A stretch of DNA of 55,303 bases, from NCBI GenBank assembly GCA_944319935.1, contig CALUFM010000032.1, positions 1-55,303 of the forward strand. Reading direction: 5' to 3'. The notes under the pieces were generated by a model. It saw only the letters and a program-made list of their open reading frames with translations. It ran no database searches and was not told the origin of the DNA. The position numbers and the translations under genes are program-made. The DNA is from an uncultured Prevotella sp. (lineage in GTDB: Bacteria > Bacteroidota > Bacteroidia > Bacteroidales > Bacteroidaceae). Of this stretch, positions 24,903 to 33,950 are shown piece after piece. Numbering within the stretch: the stretch's first letter is position 1; the number at the start of each line of letters is the position of its first letter.

Positions 24903-25122
24903 GGCAGTTTGGGGTAGCTTGCCAAGTTTTTCTGTACATTTCTTTTGTCGGCTGTGTTTGCCGATGGCGTAACATGTTGGCTTACAACGTGTTGCGAAAG
25001 GCCGTATTTTGGGGCGCAACGGGCGGCGTTTCGCGTGGCGTTCGGCGGCCTTTTGCTTGGCAATATGCCGCGTGTGGTGAAAAAATGACGGGCTGGGTGG
25101 CGGGCGTTCTGATTTTTTTGCT

Positions 25123-25130
25123 TATATTTG
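25123..25130 (+). promoter_or_regulatory. Possible promoter of the lipoprotein gene
   Basis: TATATTTG fits TAnnTTTG and would give a leader of about 100 bases. The -33 element is not clear. Confidence 0.5.
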
Positions 25131-25240
25131 CGGTGTGTGAGTTTGTTTTTGGCGGCACGGCCGCGGTTTCTGTAAAGCGTTGGTTTACAGTGTGGCGCGC
25201 CGCCGTTGTTTAACCTGAAAACTGAGGAAAGGGTGATACC

Positions 25241-26035
25241 ATGATCAAGCGTTTCGTGTATTTAGTCCTGTCGCTGGCGGTGATGGCCGCCGTGGCGGGT
25301 TGTAGTGACGGCAAGAAGAAGGCTCTGCAAAAGGCTGTGGCCGAGGCTGACAAGGGGTGTCCGGTAAGCGTCGGCTCGTATGGTGACATGACGGGCGTGA
25401 AGTATGACGAGGACGCCAACATGATAGAGCTCCATTATTTGCTGAAGGATGGCGATTTAATCAACATCGGCTACATTGAGAAAAACAAGGAGGCCATGGC
25501 CAAGTCGGCCAAGCTGATATTCTCGAAGTCGGGCATGGACAAGGTGTCTGGCATGGCCACTGACGCCGGCGCGGGGCTGAGGATGGTGTATGAAAGCTCG
25601 TCAACGGGCAAGACTGTCGAAATCACGATATCGTCAAGCGAGCTGAAGGAGATGAAGGACAACCCGCTGACCGACCGTGAAATCAACGAGATGCTGTATG
25701 AGAACGAGCTGGACGCCATTCAGTCGTCGTTGCCAGTGGACATGGACGAGGGCATGTCGATGGACAAGGTGTATGACGACGGTTCGAACATGGTGTACAG
25801 TTATTTGATAAACGAAAGCCTGTATGACATCTCCGCGCTGAGGGACAACAGCGGGGAGCTGAAGGAAGACATAAAGGCCGGCTTGAAGACGGAGCCTTCG
25901 GCGATGCAGTTGATGAAAATACTCGTGGCCTTGGACAAGGGCATCATTTACCGTTACAAGGGCGACACGAGCGGAAACACCGTTGACGTGGAGATGAGCG
26001 TCTCGGAGCTTAGGGCCATGCTGGCGGGAGTGTGA
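25241..26035 (+). CDS. Lipoprotein with an internal duplication, function unknown
   Basis: A 264-residue protein with a lipoprotein signal peptide (MIKRFVYLVLSLAVMAAVAG) and lipidation cysteine C21, followed by SDGKKK. Residues about 40-130 and 160-260 look like two copies of one domain. GVKYDEDANMIELHYLLKDG pairs with KVYDDGSNMVYSYLINES, and LRMVYESSSTGKTVEITISS with IIYRYKGDTSGNTVDVEMSV, each followed by a SEL(K/R) helix. I do not recognise the family; the fold may be a small periplasmic alpha/beta module. It is flanked by its own promoter and a mirrored array, so it is probably monocistronic. Confidence 0.85.
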   Translation: MIKRFVYLVLSLAVMAAVAGCSDGKKKALQKAVAEADKGCPVSVGSYGDMTGVKYDEDANMIELHYLLKDGDLINIGYIEKNKEAMAKSAKLIFSKSGMDKVSGMATDAGAGLRMVYESSSTGKTVEITISSSELKEMKDNPLTDREINEMLYENELDAIQSSLPVDMDEGMSMDKVYDDGSNMVYSYLINESLYDISALRDNSGELKEDIKAGLKTEPSAMQLMKILVALDKGIIYRYKGDTSGNTVDVEMSVSELRAMLAGV

Positions 26036-26049
26036 TTGTTTTTATTTTA

Positions 26050-26203
26050 GGAGTTAAAGTAGTCAAAGGTAGTTAAAGTAGTTAAAGACAATAGCCTTGA
26101 GGGCAATTTCCAATAAGCCATATTGGCCATATCAGGCTTATGGCATCAACCCCCAAGGCTATTGTCTTTAACTACTTTAACTACCTTTGACTACTCTAAC
26201 TCC
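26050..26203. repeat. Mirrored family 1 element with nested family 2 palindrome
   Basis: About 50 bases on each side pair with a single mismatch: GGAGTTAAAGTAGTCAAAGG, then TAGTTAAAGTAGTTAAAG and ACAATAGCCTTG, mirrored by CAAGGCTATTGTCTTTAACT, ACTTTAACTACCTTTGACTA and CTCTAACTCC. The loop of about 55 bases contains AATAAGCCATATTGGCCATA and GGCTTAT, a nested family 2 palindrome. It separates converging genes and could terminate both. Confidence 0.92.
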
Positions 26204-26210
26204 TTGAATA

Positions 26211-27152
26211 TCACTTCTTGTGGTTCACCGTGTAAACCACCTTGCCCTGCTTGTCGATGAGGTGCAGGTTGAGTTCCTGCTTGTCGGCGCATACGAGGGA
26301 GAAGCCGGGGATGCCCGAGCAGAACTGTGTGCCGTCGATGGGCTTCACGTTCTCGCGGCTCAATGAGCCGCTGGTGTTGACAACGTAGTCGATTGTGCAG
26401 CCCGGCTTGCGTATGTGCTGGAAGTTGTGTATGTGGCCGCATACGTACATGGCCACGTTCTTGTGCTTCAGCAACACGGCGTTCAGGCGTCGCTGCATGT
26501 CGGTGCGCTCGGTCTCGCTCTTGGTCGATTGGGCATAGATGGGGTGGTGGCCGATTACGATTACCCAGTCTTCCTTGGCGTCGGTGAGCGTCTGGTCGAG
26601 CCACGCGAGCTGCCTGTCGATGTCCTGCTTGCCGGCGTCGGGGTATTTCTCGGTGTCGTTGCGGTACTTGTCTATCATCGGGGTGGTGTCAACGAAGACG
26701 AGGCGCACGGTGACTCCGTCGTCCTCGATTACCTTCGTGTAATACTTCGCCGGCATCTCCCAGCGGCGGCTCACCTTGGCGTAGTCAACCACGGCCTGCG
26801 TGTTGCCGCGGTACTCGTGGTTGCCGCAGATGGGATACCAGTCGAGCATCAGCTCGGGGTGAGAGTATATGAGTTCGTAGTTGGTCATCCAGAGGGGGTC
26901 TTCGGTGCTGCGCACGCCCTCGAAGTGGTGGATGTCTCCTGCCGCGGCGACGCACTCTATGCCCACCGTCTCGGCCATGCGGCCCATCAGTTCTGCTATT
27001 GGCTTCTGGTCGTAGTAGCCGTTGCGGCCGAGGTCGTTGGCCACGTAGAAGTTGACTGACTTCTCAAGTTTCTCCCATTCGGCGGGCGTCTGGCCGAAAG
27101 CCGCCGTCAGCGCGATGGCCAGCAGGATGATGAGGGATGATATTCTTTTCAT
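26211..27152 (-). CDS. Secreted calcineurin-like phosphoesterase
   Basis: A 313-residue exported metallophosphoesterase with signal peptide MKRISSLIILLAIALTAAFG. Dinuclear-metal motifs are in order: NDLGRNGYYDQ (first Asp), AAAGDIHHFEG (GD), YPICGNHEYRGN (GNHE), VIGHHPIYAQ (GHHP) and YVCGHIHNFQH (GHxH). The arrangement resembles purple-acid-phosphatase-like periplasmic enzymes of Bacteroidetes. It lies just downstream of a TonB-dependent receptor on the same strand, suggesting that it frees phosphate from, or processes, the ligand that the receptor imports. A mirrored array sits between the two genes. Confidence 0.88.
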   Translation of the reverse strand: MKRISSLIILLAIALTAAFGQTPAEWEKLEKSVNFYVANDLGRNGYYDQKPIAELMGRMAETVGIECVAAAGDIHHFEGVRSTEDPLWMTNYELIYSHPELMLDWYPICGNHEYRGNTQAVVDYAKVSRRWEMPAKYYTKVIEDDGVTVRLVFVDTTPMIDKYRNDTEKYPDAGKQDIDRQLAWLDQTLTDAKEDWVIVIGHHPIYAQSTKSETERTDMQRRLNAVLLKHKNVAMYVCGHIHNFQHIRKPGCTIDYVVNTSGSLSRENVKPIDGTQFCSGIPGFSLVCADKQELNLHLIDKQGKVVYTVNHKK

Positions 27153-27167
27153 TGGTTTTGTTTGTTA

Positions 27168-27328
27168 GGAAGTTAAAGAAGTTAATGGAGTTAACGCCCG
27201 CTTTGCGGGCTAAGGAGTTAAAGACGGATGCCTTGCCGTCAACGGTAGGGTGGAAACCCTGTAAGGCATTTGTCTTTAACTTCTTAGCGAACGCAGTGAG
27301 CGATAACTTCTTTAACTCCTTTAACTTC
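27168..27328. repeat. Mirrored family 1 element with mismatched modules
   Basis: The left arm GGAAGTTAAAGAAGTTAATG bears CGCCCGCTTTGCGGGCTAAG where other elements have the REP-like module. The right arm has the common AGCGAACGCAGTGAGCGA. The flanking units GTTAAAGACGGATGCCTTG and AAGGCATTTGTCTTTAAC still pair. It lies between the TonB receptor and phosphoesterase genes. Confidence 0.85.
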
Positions 27329-27335
27329 GAGTTAA

Positions 27336-30119
27336 TTAAAAGTTCACTTTGAATCCGGCGTTGAGTTTCGCTCCGTAGTATTCCACCTGCATTGTCCTGT
27401 CCTTCTCGCCCTGGTAGTAGCGCAGGGGCTGGTTGAGCAGGTTGTTGGCCTGTGCGTACACGGTGAACTTCACGTTCTTGCCCCACGTGTAGCTTGCGTT
27501 CAGGTCGAGGTAGTTCACAGCGTCGTAGTAGCGGCGCAGGGCGGCCTCTTCCACATATTCCTCGTCGTCCTGGAAGGCTGACGTGAAGTTGTATGACAGG
27601 CGCACGTTCAGGCCCCACTTGTCGAAGTAGAGCGACGCGTTGGCCATGTGTTCGGGCGAGCCGGGCAGTGCCTGTTCGTCCTTGTCGCCGAAGACTGACT
27701 TCACGATGCTGCTGTGTGTGTAGGTGTAGTTGCCGTAGAAGCCCACGCATTTCAGTGCCGGCGAGATGAAGCCGAAGTCGCGCTGGAAGCCAAGCTCCAC
27801 GCCGAAGAGGTCGGCGTCGAAGGCGTTGAGCGGCTGGCTAACCTCCGCCTCGGCGTAGTTGCCGTAAGCCATGTCGCGCTTCAGGTTGACAGAATAGTCG
27901 TTGACGCGCTTGTAGAACAGTGCAGCCGATACGAGGCCGACGCTCTTGAAGTAGTATTCGCCTGACAGGTCGAAGTTGTGCGAGGTGATAGGCTTCAGGT
28001 CGGGGTTGCCCAGTGTGATTTCAACCGGCGACTCCTCCGTGTTGTAAGAGGCGTTGGCCACGAGGTGAGAGTACTTCGGGCGTGCCAGCGTCTTGGTGTA
28101 AGAGGCGCGCACCTTGAGGTCGTCAGTTGCGTCCCACTTCACGAGGAAGCTCGGCAGCCAGCTTACGTAGTCGTTCTTGAACTTGCCGGTGGGGTCGAGT
28201 GTCTCGTCTCCGTTCTCGTCGATGTTCCAGTTGAAGCCGCTCGTCTCGAGGTTGGTGTACTCCATGCGGAGGCCTGCCATTACGGTGAACTTGCGTCCCA
28301 GTTTCTGCGTGAAGCGCAGGTATGCGGCCGTAACCTCCTCGGTTGCGTCATAGTCGCCGGCTGATTCCTCAAGAACCTGCTCGTGTTCGAGCGCGTCGAG
28401 GTCGGCGTTGGTGAACGAGCCGATGTATTTCTTGTCAACGAAGTCGGTTGCGGTGTATTGGCTTCCGGGCATGAATCCGTCGCGAATATGCGATGTGAGG
28501 TGTCCCATGTAGTCGGTGCCGTAGGTGTCTTCGTATCCGTCCTTGTAGTCGTAGCACAGCACTTCCTTGGTCTTGTGCTTGTTGGTGTACTTCGCGCCGA
28601 ACTTCAGCGAGTTGCCGTAGAGTCCGCTGGCGAGGGGCAGCTCGAAGTCAACCTTGGCCTTCCACTCGTTCTCGCGTATCCACTCGTTGGCGTTGGTGAA
28701 CTCGTCTACGCCCCATTCGCCGTCATGGAGTGAAATCGGCGTCCTCGAGAAAGGCTGTCGTTTGCCCTCGTCTTCCATGTCGATGGTGATGTCTTTTTGC
28801 TCAAGCGTGATGTAACGCTCGTCCGGGCGGTCTTCGCTTGCGCGTGAGTAAGAGCCCATCCAGTCCACTTTCAGCCTGTCCCAGAGCAGGTGGTCGCCGC
28901 CGAGGGTGAAGTCCATCGTCTGCTGCAGCTCAAGGCGCGCGCTGCGGTTGTCGTCAGAACCGGCCTTGGTCTGGATTTCGGCTTTCATTTCGCCAGGGCC
29001 GTCGGCCAGGTCCTTATAGCTTATGCGGTAGCGGTTCTCCCAGTCGTTGCGGCGGTTGTAGATGCCGTTGAAGTAGATTTTGTGGTTCGGGTTGAAGTCG
29101 TAGTCCATGGAGAGCGAGTAGCTCTGGCGTTCGCGCGTTACGTAGTATTGGCGCACTTCGGCGTCTGTGAGGACTACGTTGCCGTCGTCGTCGAGGTCGT
29201 ATTCGAACTCGGTGTTGTCAGAGCCGGCCGGCGAGTTCTGGTAAGACACGGCGGCCATGATGCCGAACTTGTCGTTGAAGAAACGGTCGCCCCATGTCGC
29301 GCCGAGGTTGAGCTGGAGCTTGTCGCTAATCCAGTTGTAGCCCGTTCCCGCCGTTACGTTGAACACGCGGCGGTAGGGAGTGTTCTTTGTCACGAGGTTG
29401 ATGGCTCCGCCGATGGCGTCGCCGTCCATGTCGGCGGTTACAACCTTGTTAACCTCGATGGTCTGTATCATGTCGGCGGGTATGAGGTCGAGCTGCACGT
29501 TGCGCGCGTCGCCCTCGGCGGAGGGCAGGCGGTTGCCGTTGATTGATACGCTGGAGAGGTCGGGCGACGTGCCGCGCACCTGTCCGAAGCGCGCCTCGCC
29601 CTGGTCGTACTGCACGTTGATGCCGTTGATTCGCTTCAGCGCGTCGCCTATGTTTGAGTCAGGGAACTTGCCCACCTGGTCGGCCGACACCACGTTGGTC
29701 AGGTTGAAGTTGTTCTTCTGCTGGTTTATGGCGCGGCTCTGTCCGTGGAACGCGCCCTTTACTTCTACGCCTTTCAGCTCCACACCGTCGCTCAGGGTGA
29801 AGTCAAGCACGGCGGTCTTGTTGGGCTTTATGGTCAACTGGGCCGTCTTCGGCTCATATCCCACGTAGGTCACTTTCACAGTGTATGTGCCCGGTTTCAG
29901 GTTTACGAGCGAGTAGTAGCCGTTCACGTCGCTCACCGCGCCCGTGTGCAGGCTCTCAATCACGACCGATGCGCCGGGCAGCACCTGGTTCTCAGAGTCA
30001 ACGATGCGCCCGCGTATCACGCCGAGGCTTGCGTCGGTTGGTTCCGGGGCGGCGAAAGCCGTCGCGGCGAACATCGCCGACATGAAGAAGAGTGATAACT
30101 TCTTGTAATTCTTTTTCAT
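27336..30119 (-). CDS. TonB-dependent outer membrane receptor
   Basis: A 927-residue outer-membrane transporter. The signal peptide is MKKNYKKLSLFFMSAMFAATAFA. A carboxypeptidase-regulatory-like domain (about 30-115: GVIRGRIVDSENQVLPGASV, TVKVTYVGYEPKT) precedes the plug (KFPDSNIGDALKRINGINVQ, VRGTSPDLSSVSINGNRLPS, MDGDAIGGAINLVTKNTPY) and a 22-strand barrel ending in a terminal phenylalanine (KLNAGFKVNF). It is the TonB-receptor type not paired with SusD. A near-match -7 box (GAACTTTG on the minus strand) is seen about 20 bases upstream of the start. The neighbouring phosphoesterase suggests a phosphorylated ligand, but the substrate is unknown. Confidence 0.92.
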   Translation of the reverse strand: MKKNYKKLSLFFMSAMFAATAFAAPEPTDASLGVIRGRIVDSENQVLPGASVVIESLHTGAVSDVNGYYSLVNLKPGTYTVKVTYVGYEPKTAQLTIKPNKTAVLDFTLSDGVELKGVEVKGAFHGQSRAINQQKNNFNLTNVVSADQVGKFPDSNIGDALKRINGINVQYDQGEARFGQVRGTSPDLSSVSINGNRLPSAEGDARNVQLDLIPADMIQTIEVNKVVTADMDGDAIGGAINLVTKNTPYRRVFNVTAGTGYNWISDKLQLNLGATWGDRFFNDKFGIMAAVSYQNSPAGSDNTEFEYDLDDDGNVVLTDAEVRQYYVTRERQSYSLSMDYDFNPNHKIYFNGIYNRRNDWENRYRISYKDLADGPGEMKAEIQTKAGSDDNRSARLELQQTMDFTLGGDHLLWDRLKVDWMGSYSRASEDRPDERYITLEQKDITIDMEDEGKRQPFSRTPISLHDGEWGVDEFTNANEWIRENEWKAKVDFELPLASGLYGNSLKFGAKYTNKHKTKEVLCYDYKDGYEDTYGTDYMGHLTSHIRDGFMPGSQYTATDFVDKKYIGSFTNADLDALEHEQVLEESAGDYDATEEVTAAYLRFTQKLGRKFTVMAGLRMEYTNLETSGFNWNIDENGDETLDPTGKFKNDYVSWLPSFLVKWDATDDLKVRASYTKTLARPKYSHLVANASYNTEESPVEITLGNPDLKPITSHNFDLSGEYYFKSVGLVSAALFYKRVNDYSVNLKRDMAYGNYAEAEVSQPLNAFDADLFGVELGFQRDFGFISPALKCVGFYGNYTYTHSSIVKSVFGDKDEQALPGSPEHMANASLYFDKWGLNVRLSYNFTSAFQDDEEYVEEAALRRYYDAVNYLDLNASYTWGKNVKFTVYAQANNLLNQPLRYYQGEKDRTMQVEYYGAKLNAGFKVNF

Positions 30120-30225
30120 AAAAAATATTGAATGATTTGACGGCTGCAAAGTTCTGACTTTTGTGTTACAAGAGTATTGCGCAAGTTTGATGGTTTTTTT
30201 AACAAATAATTACAAGATTGTTACA

Positions 30226-30340
30226 AGGCCTATCAGGCCTATTCGGCTTATCAGGCCTATTTGGCTTATTAGGCCCAATGAGCCTGATAGGCCGAATAAG
30301 CCTAATAGGGCAAATAAGCCAAATAGGCCCAATGGGCTAT
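30226..30340. repeat. Mirrored family 2 array
   Basis: GGCCTATCAGGCCTATTCGG and like units change direction around CCCAATGAGCC and continue as AATAGGCCGAATAAGCC. This is the main content of the divergent gap 30120-30645, together with the two hairpins listed next and the promoter at 30616. Confidence 0.85.
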
Positions 30341-30370
30341 TTTCAGAAGGCCGCAAACGGCCTTCTGAAA
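30341..30370. terminator. Perfect 13-base-pair hairpin
   Basis: TTTCAGAAGGCCG pairs with CGGCCTTCTGAAA around the loop CAAA. It lies between divergently transcribed genes, so a terminator role is not obvious; it may be a repeat of the GC-rich hairpin type. Confidence 0.55.
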
Positions 30371-30386
30371 GATGCCGAACGGCAAA

Positions 30387-30427
30387 GCAAGAGGCCGCGT
30401 TTCGCGCCGCGAAACGCGGCCTCTTGC
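30387..30427. repeat. Long GC-rich hairpin
   Basis: An 18- to 20-base stem (left GCAAGAGGCCGCGTTTCG, right CGAAACGCGGCCTCTTGC) with a minimal loop. The word CGGCGTTTCGC or CCGCGTTTCG recurs in hairpins at 19990, 25025, 35650 and here. Confidence 0.65.
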
Positions 30428-30615
30428 GAAAGCCCTGGTAATCAGGCGTTTGGCGGCAGGGGTTGTCGGGCTGCCTGTTACAGCCGGTAGCCACGGGCGC
30501 GCCGCGCCGCTTCCCAGCCGGGCAAGTCATGCCGAGCCACCTCGCAGGGGGAGCGTTGGCGTGGGTATTTTATTTATTTAACTACATTGTTTTCCACGGT
30601 TTCCTGAAAAAACGT

Positions 30616-30623
30616 TATTTTTG
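30616..30623 (+). promoter_or_regulatory. -7 box of the GNAT-like gene
   Basis: TATTTTTG, a perfect TAnnTTTG, with transcription expected near 30630. An ATG at 30625 would fall at or before that point; the ATG at 30646 is therefore preferred. Confidence 0.65.
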
Positions 30624-30645
30624 CATGATTAAACATTTTCATGAA

Positions 30646-31794
30646 ATGTCATCAGTAACGATAAGAAAGGTAAAAAGCAAGCGCGACCTCGGGCGGTTCA
30701 TAGACTTCCACTACGACCTGTACGAGGGTTGCGAACAGGATGTCCCCAACCTGTTCTCCGACGAGATGAAGACCTTGGACAAGGCGAAGAACGCCGCATT
30801 CGAGTTCTGCGAGGCCGAATACTTCATGGCTTTCTACGAGGACGGGCGCATGGCCGGCCGCGTGGCCGCCATCATCAACCACAAGGCCAACAAGCGGTGG
30901 GGCCGCAAGTGCGTGCGCTTCGGCTGGCTCGACTTCGTTGACGACATCGACGTCAGCCGCGCCCTGTTCGACGCCGTAGAGCAGTACGGCAAGTCGAAGG
31001 GCATGGACGAGATGATAGGCCCGCTCGGCTTCACCGACCTCGACCCCGAGGGCATGCTCACATGGGGCTTCGACCAGCTCGGCACGATGCCCACCATATA
31101 CAACTATCCGTACTACCCGCAGCACATCGAGCGGCTGGGCGACTTCGAGAAGGACAACGACTACGTGGAGTTCAAGATGATGGTGCCCGACACCGTGCCC
31201 GAGAAGTACACAAAAATAGCCGAGATGATAGAGAAGAGGTACAACCTGCACGTGCGCAAGCTCACGAAGAAAGACGTCTTCGAGGGCGGCTACGGCAAGA
31301 AGATGTTCGACCTCATCAACACCTGCTTCAAGGACCTTTACGGCTACTCCGAGCTGTCAGAGAAGCAAATCGAGCAATACATCGACATGTATTTCCCCCT
31401 GGCCGACCTCAGCCTCATCACCGTCGTGGAAGACTGGAACGAGGGGCGCAAGCCCGTAGCCGTGGGCATCACAATACCGTCGCTCTCACGTGCGCTGCAG
31501 AAATGCCGCCGAGGCCGCCTCTTCCCCTTCGGCTGGTGGCACATCCTGCGGGCCCTCAAGGCGCACAAGACCGAGGGCGTTGACCTGCTCCTGCTCGGCG
31601 TCCTGCCCGAATACCGCATGAAGGGGGCCAACGCCATGATGTTCGCCGACCTCATACCCCGCTACCAGGCCTACGGCTTCAAGTGGGGCGAGAGCCAGGT
31701 GGAGATGGAGACCAACGAGAACGTGCAGAGCCAGTGGCAGTATCTCGACCCCAAGCTGCACAAGAGGCGCAGGTGCTACAAGAAGTGGCTGTAA
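30646..31794 (+). CDS. GNAT-fold N-acetyltransferase-like protein
   Basis: A 382-residue cytoplasmic protein common in Bacteroidetes and often annotated as an acyl- or acetyltransferase. It begins MSSVTIRKVKSKRDLGRFID with FHYDLYEGCEQDVPNLFSDE, then FMAFYEDGRMAGRVAAIINH and VRFGWLDFVDDIDVSRALFD, a GNAT-like core. DEMIGPLGFTDLDPEGMLTW is characteristic of the family, and the second half repeats a GNAT-like topology (VDLLLLGVLPEYRMKGANAM, with a loop resembling acetyl-CoA binding). The substrate is unknown. An in-frame longer start at 30463 would run through the promoter. The stop codon is followed at once by a palindromic repeat. Confidence 0.8.
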   Translation: MSSVTIRKVKSKRDLGRFIDFHYDLYEGCEQDVPNLFSDEMKTLDKAKNAAFEFCEAEYFMAFYEDGRMAGRVAAIINHKANKRWGRKCVRFGWLDFVDDIDVSRALFDAVEQYGKSKGMDEMIGPLGFTDLDPEGMLTWGFDQLGTMPTIYNYPYYPQHIERLGDFEKDNDYVEFKMMVPDTVPEKYTKIAEMIEKRYNLHVRKLTKKDVFEGGYGKKMFDLINTCFKDLYGYSELSEKQIEQYIDMYFPLADLSLITVVEDWNEGRKPVAVGITIPSLSRALQKCRRGRLFPFGWWHILRALKAHKTEGVDLLLLGVLPEYRMKGANAMMFADLIPRYQAYGFKWGESQVEMETNENVQSQWQYLDPKLHKRRRCYKKWL

Positions 31795-31836
31795 AGCCCC
31801 TCCCAACCTCCCCGGGCGGGGAGGAGCCGGCTTGGA
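31795..31836. repeat. GCCCCTCCC palindrome, copy 1
   Basis: AGCCCCTCCCAACCTCCCCG then GGCGGGGAGGAGCCGG. A close copy in opposite orientation forms part of the S41 protease signal sequence (33993-34043), and a variant encodes the C-terminus of the topoisomerase subunit (33855-33892). Directly after it, 31876-31928 carries a short mirrored family 2 array. Confidence 0.85.
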
Positions 31837-31937
31837 ATGCCAGACATGCCTTATGGACTGCCGCAAGTGCGCGCCAGGCCCATCGGGCTTATCGGACCTA
31901 TTAGCCCCATTGGGCTTATTGGCCCTATGACCATCAA

Positions 31938-33896
31938 ATGATTATGAGCGAAAACGAAATACAAAACCAGCAGGTTGTTTACAACGACGACAACATCCGC
32001 CACCTCTCCGACATGGAGCATGTGCGCACCCGCCCCGGCATGTACATCGGAAGGCTGGGCGACGGCTCGATGCCCGAGGACGGAATCTACGTCTTGCTCA
32101 AGGAAGTCATCGACAACTCTATCGACGAGTTCAAGATGGGCGCGGGCAAGCGCATCGAGGTTGACATCGACGACGACCTGCGCGTGACCGTCCGCGACTA
32201 CGGCCGCGGCATACCGCAGGGCAAGCTCGTCGAGGCCGTAAGCGTGCTTAACACCGGCGGAAAGTATGACTCAAAGGCCTTCAAGAAGAGCGTCGGCCTG
32301 AACGGCGTCGGCATAAAGGCCGTCAACGCGCTCAGCTCAAGCTTCGAGGTGCGCTCTTACCGCGACGGCGCGGTGCGCACGGTGAAGTTCGAGAAGGGCG
32401 TCATGAAGGGCGACGACACCGCCGAGACGCAAGACGAGAACGGCACATACGTCTACTTCGAGCCTGACGCCACGCTGTTCAAGAATTACCGCTTCCACCA
32501 CGACTTCGTGGAAACGATGCTCCGCAACTACACTTACCTCAACACGGGGCTGACCATCATGTTCAACGGCCGCCGCATCTTGAGCCGCAACGGGCTTGAA
32601 GACCTGCTCAACGACACGATGACCACCGACGGCATCTACCCCATAATCCACCTCAAGGGCGAAGACATCGAGGTGGCGTTCACGCACACTGGCCAGTACG
32701 GCGAGGAGTACCACTCGTTCGTCAACGGCCAGCACACCACCCAGGGCGGCACACACCAGAGCGCGTTCAAGGAACACATAGCCAAGACCATCAAAGAGTT
32801 CTTCAACAAGAACTTCGAGTACACCGACATACGCAACGGCCTCGTGGCCGCCATCGCCGTCAACGTGGAGGAGCCGATGTTCGAGAGCCAGACGAAAATC
32901 AAGCTCGGCTCGCTCACCATGAGCCCCGACGGCGTCAGCGTGAACAAGTACGTAGGCGACTTCATCAAGACCGAGGTGGACAACTACCTGCACAAGCACG
33001 CCGACGTGGCCGAGGTCATGCTGCAGAAAATACAGGCCTCCGAGAAGGAGCGCAAGGAGATGGCCGGAGTCACCAAGCTGGCCCGCGAGCGCGCCAAGAA
33101 GGCCAACCTGCACAACCGCAAGCTGCGCGACTGCCGCATACACTTCAGCGACGCCAAGAACGACCGCAAGGAGGAAAGCTCCATCTTCATAACCGAGGGC
33201 GACTCGGCCAGCGGCTCAATCACCAAGAGCCGCGACGTGAACACGCAAGCCGTGTTCTCGCTCAGGGGCAAGCCCTTGAACTCTTACGGCCTGACGAAGA
33301 AGGTGGTGTACGAGAACGAGGAGTTCAACCTCCTGCAAGCGGCCTTGGACATCGAGGACGGCCTCGACACCCTGCGCTACAACAAGGTCATCGTGGCGAC
33401 CGACGCCGACGTTGACGGCATGCACATCAGGCTGCTCATAATCACCTTCTTCCTGCAATTCTTCCCCGACCTCATCAAGAAAGGCCACGTCTACGTGCTG
33501 CAGACGCCCCTGTTCCGCGTGCGCAACCGCCGCTCCAAAATCAAGGACAAGGCCGTGCTTGAGGCCGCAAAGGGCACCAAGGGCGACTTCATCACCCGCT
33601 ACTGCTACAGCGAGGAAGAGCGTGTGAAAGCCATCGCGGAGCTTGGCCCCGAGCCTGAGATCACCCGCTTCAAGGGTCTCGGCGAAATCAGTCCTGACGA
33701 GTTCCGCGCCTTCATAGGCCCCGACATGCGCCTTGAGCAGGTCACCCTGCACAAGACCGACCAGGTGCAGAAGCTCCTCGAGTACTACATGGGCAAGAAC
33801 ACGCCCGAGCGTCAGAACTTCATCATCGACAACCTTGTCATCGAGGAGGACAAAGCCCCCTCCGACTCCCCCATAGAGGGGGAGGGCCGAGATTAG
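31938..33896 (+). CDS. parE: Type IIA topoisomerase ATPase subunit (topoisomerase IV B type)
   Basis: A 652-residue GyrB/ParE-family subunit, starting at 31938 or at the ATG two codons on. The ATPase domain shows [45 protein letters not shown] and [20 protein letters not shown]; the transducer has [19 protein letters not shown]; the TOPRIM domain has [13 protein letters not shown] and [19 protein letters not shown]. The length and lack of a GyrB-type insert suit Bacteroidetes topoisomerase IV, though partner parC is not in the window. The last dozen residues ([14 protein letters not shown]) come from a palindromic repeat and extend past the normal family end near NLVIEED. Confidence 0.9.
   Translation: MIMSENEIQNQQVVYNDDNIRHLSDMEHVRTRPGMYIGRLGDGSMPEDGIYVLLKEVIDNSIDEFKMGAGKRIEVDIDDDLRVTVRDYGRGIPQGKLVEAVSVLNTGGKYDSKAFKKSVGLNGVGIKAVNALSSSFEVRSYRDGAVRTVKFEKGVMKGDDTAETQDENGTYVYFEPDATLFKNYRFHHDFVETMLRNYTYLNTGLTIMFNGRRILSRNGLEDLLNDTMTTDGIYPIIHLKGEDIEVAFTHTGQYGEEYHSFVNGQHTTQGGTHQSAFKEHIAKTIKEFFNKNFEYTDIRNGLVAAIAVNVEEPMFESQTKIKLGSLTMSPDGVSVNKYVGDFIKTEVDNYLHKHADVAEVMLQKIQASEKERKEMAGVTKLARERAKKANLHNRKLRDCRIHFSDAKNDRKEESSIFITEGDSASGSITKSRDVNTQAVFSLRGKPLNSYGLTKKVVYENEEFNLLQAALDIEDGLDTLRYNKVIVATDADVDGMHIRLLIITFFLQFFPDLIKKGHVYVLQTPLFRVRNRRSKIKDKAVLEAAKGTKGDFITRYCYSEEERVKAIAELGPEPEITRFKGLGEISPDEFRAFIGPDMRLEQVTLHKTDQVQKLLEYYMGKNTPERQNFIIDNLVIEEDKAPSDSPIEGEGRD
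33855..33892. repeat. GCCCCCTCC palindrome inside the parE 3' end, copy 2
   Basis: GCCCCCTCCGACTCCCCC then ATAGAGGGGGAGGGCC. It encodes a Pro/Ser/Gly/Glu-rich tail and lies in the same orientation as copy 1. Confidence 0.8.
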
Positions 33897-33950
33897 CTTT
33901 GCCGCTCTGTCAGGTAATGTTCTTCCATAATAAAGGATATTTTTTATAAT

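Noticed and set aside
28890..29546. Frame of 218 residues antisense to the TonB receptor
   Set aside because: Val/Ala-rich shadow frame with no recognisable motif; the receptor is intact on the opposite strand.
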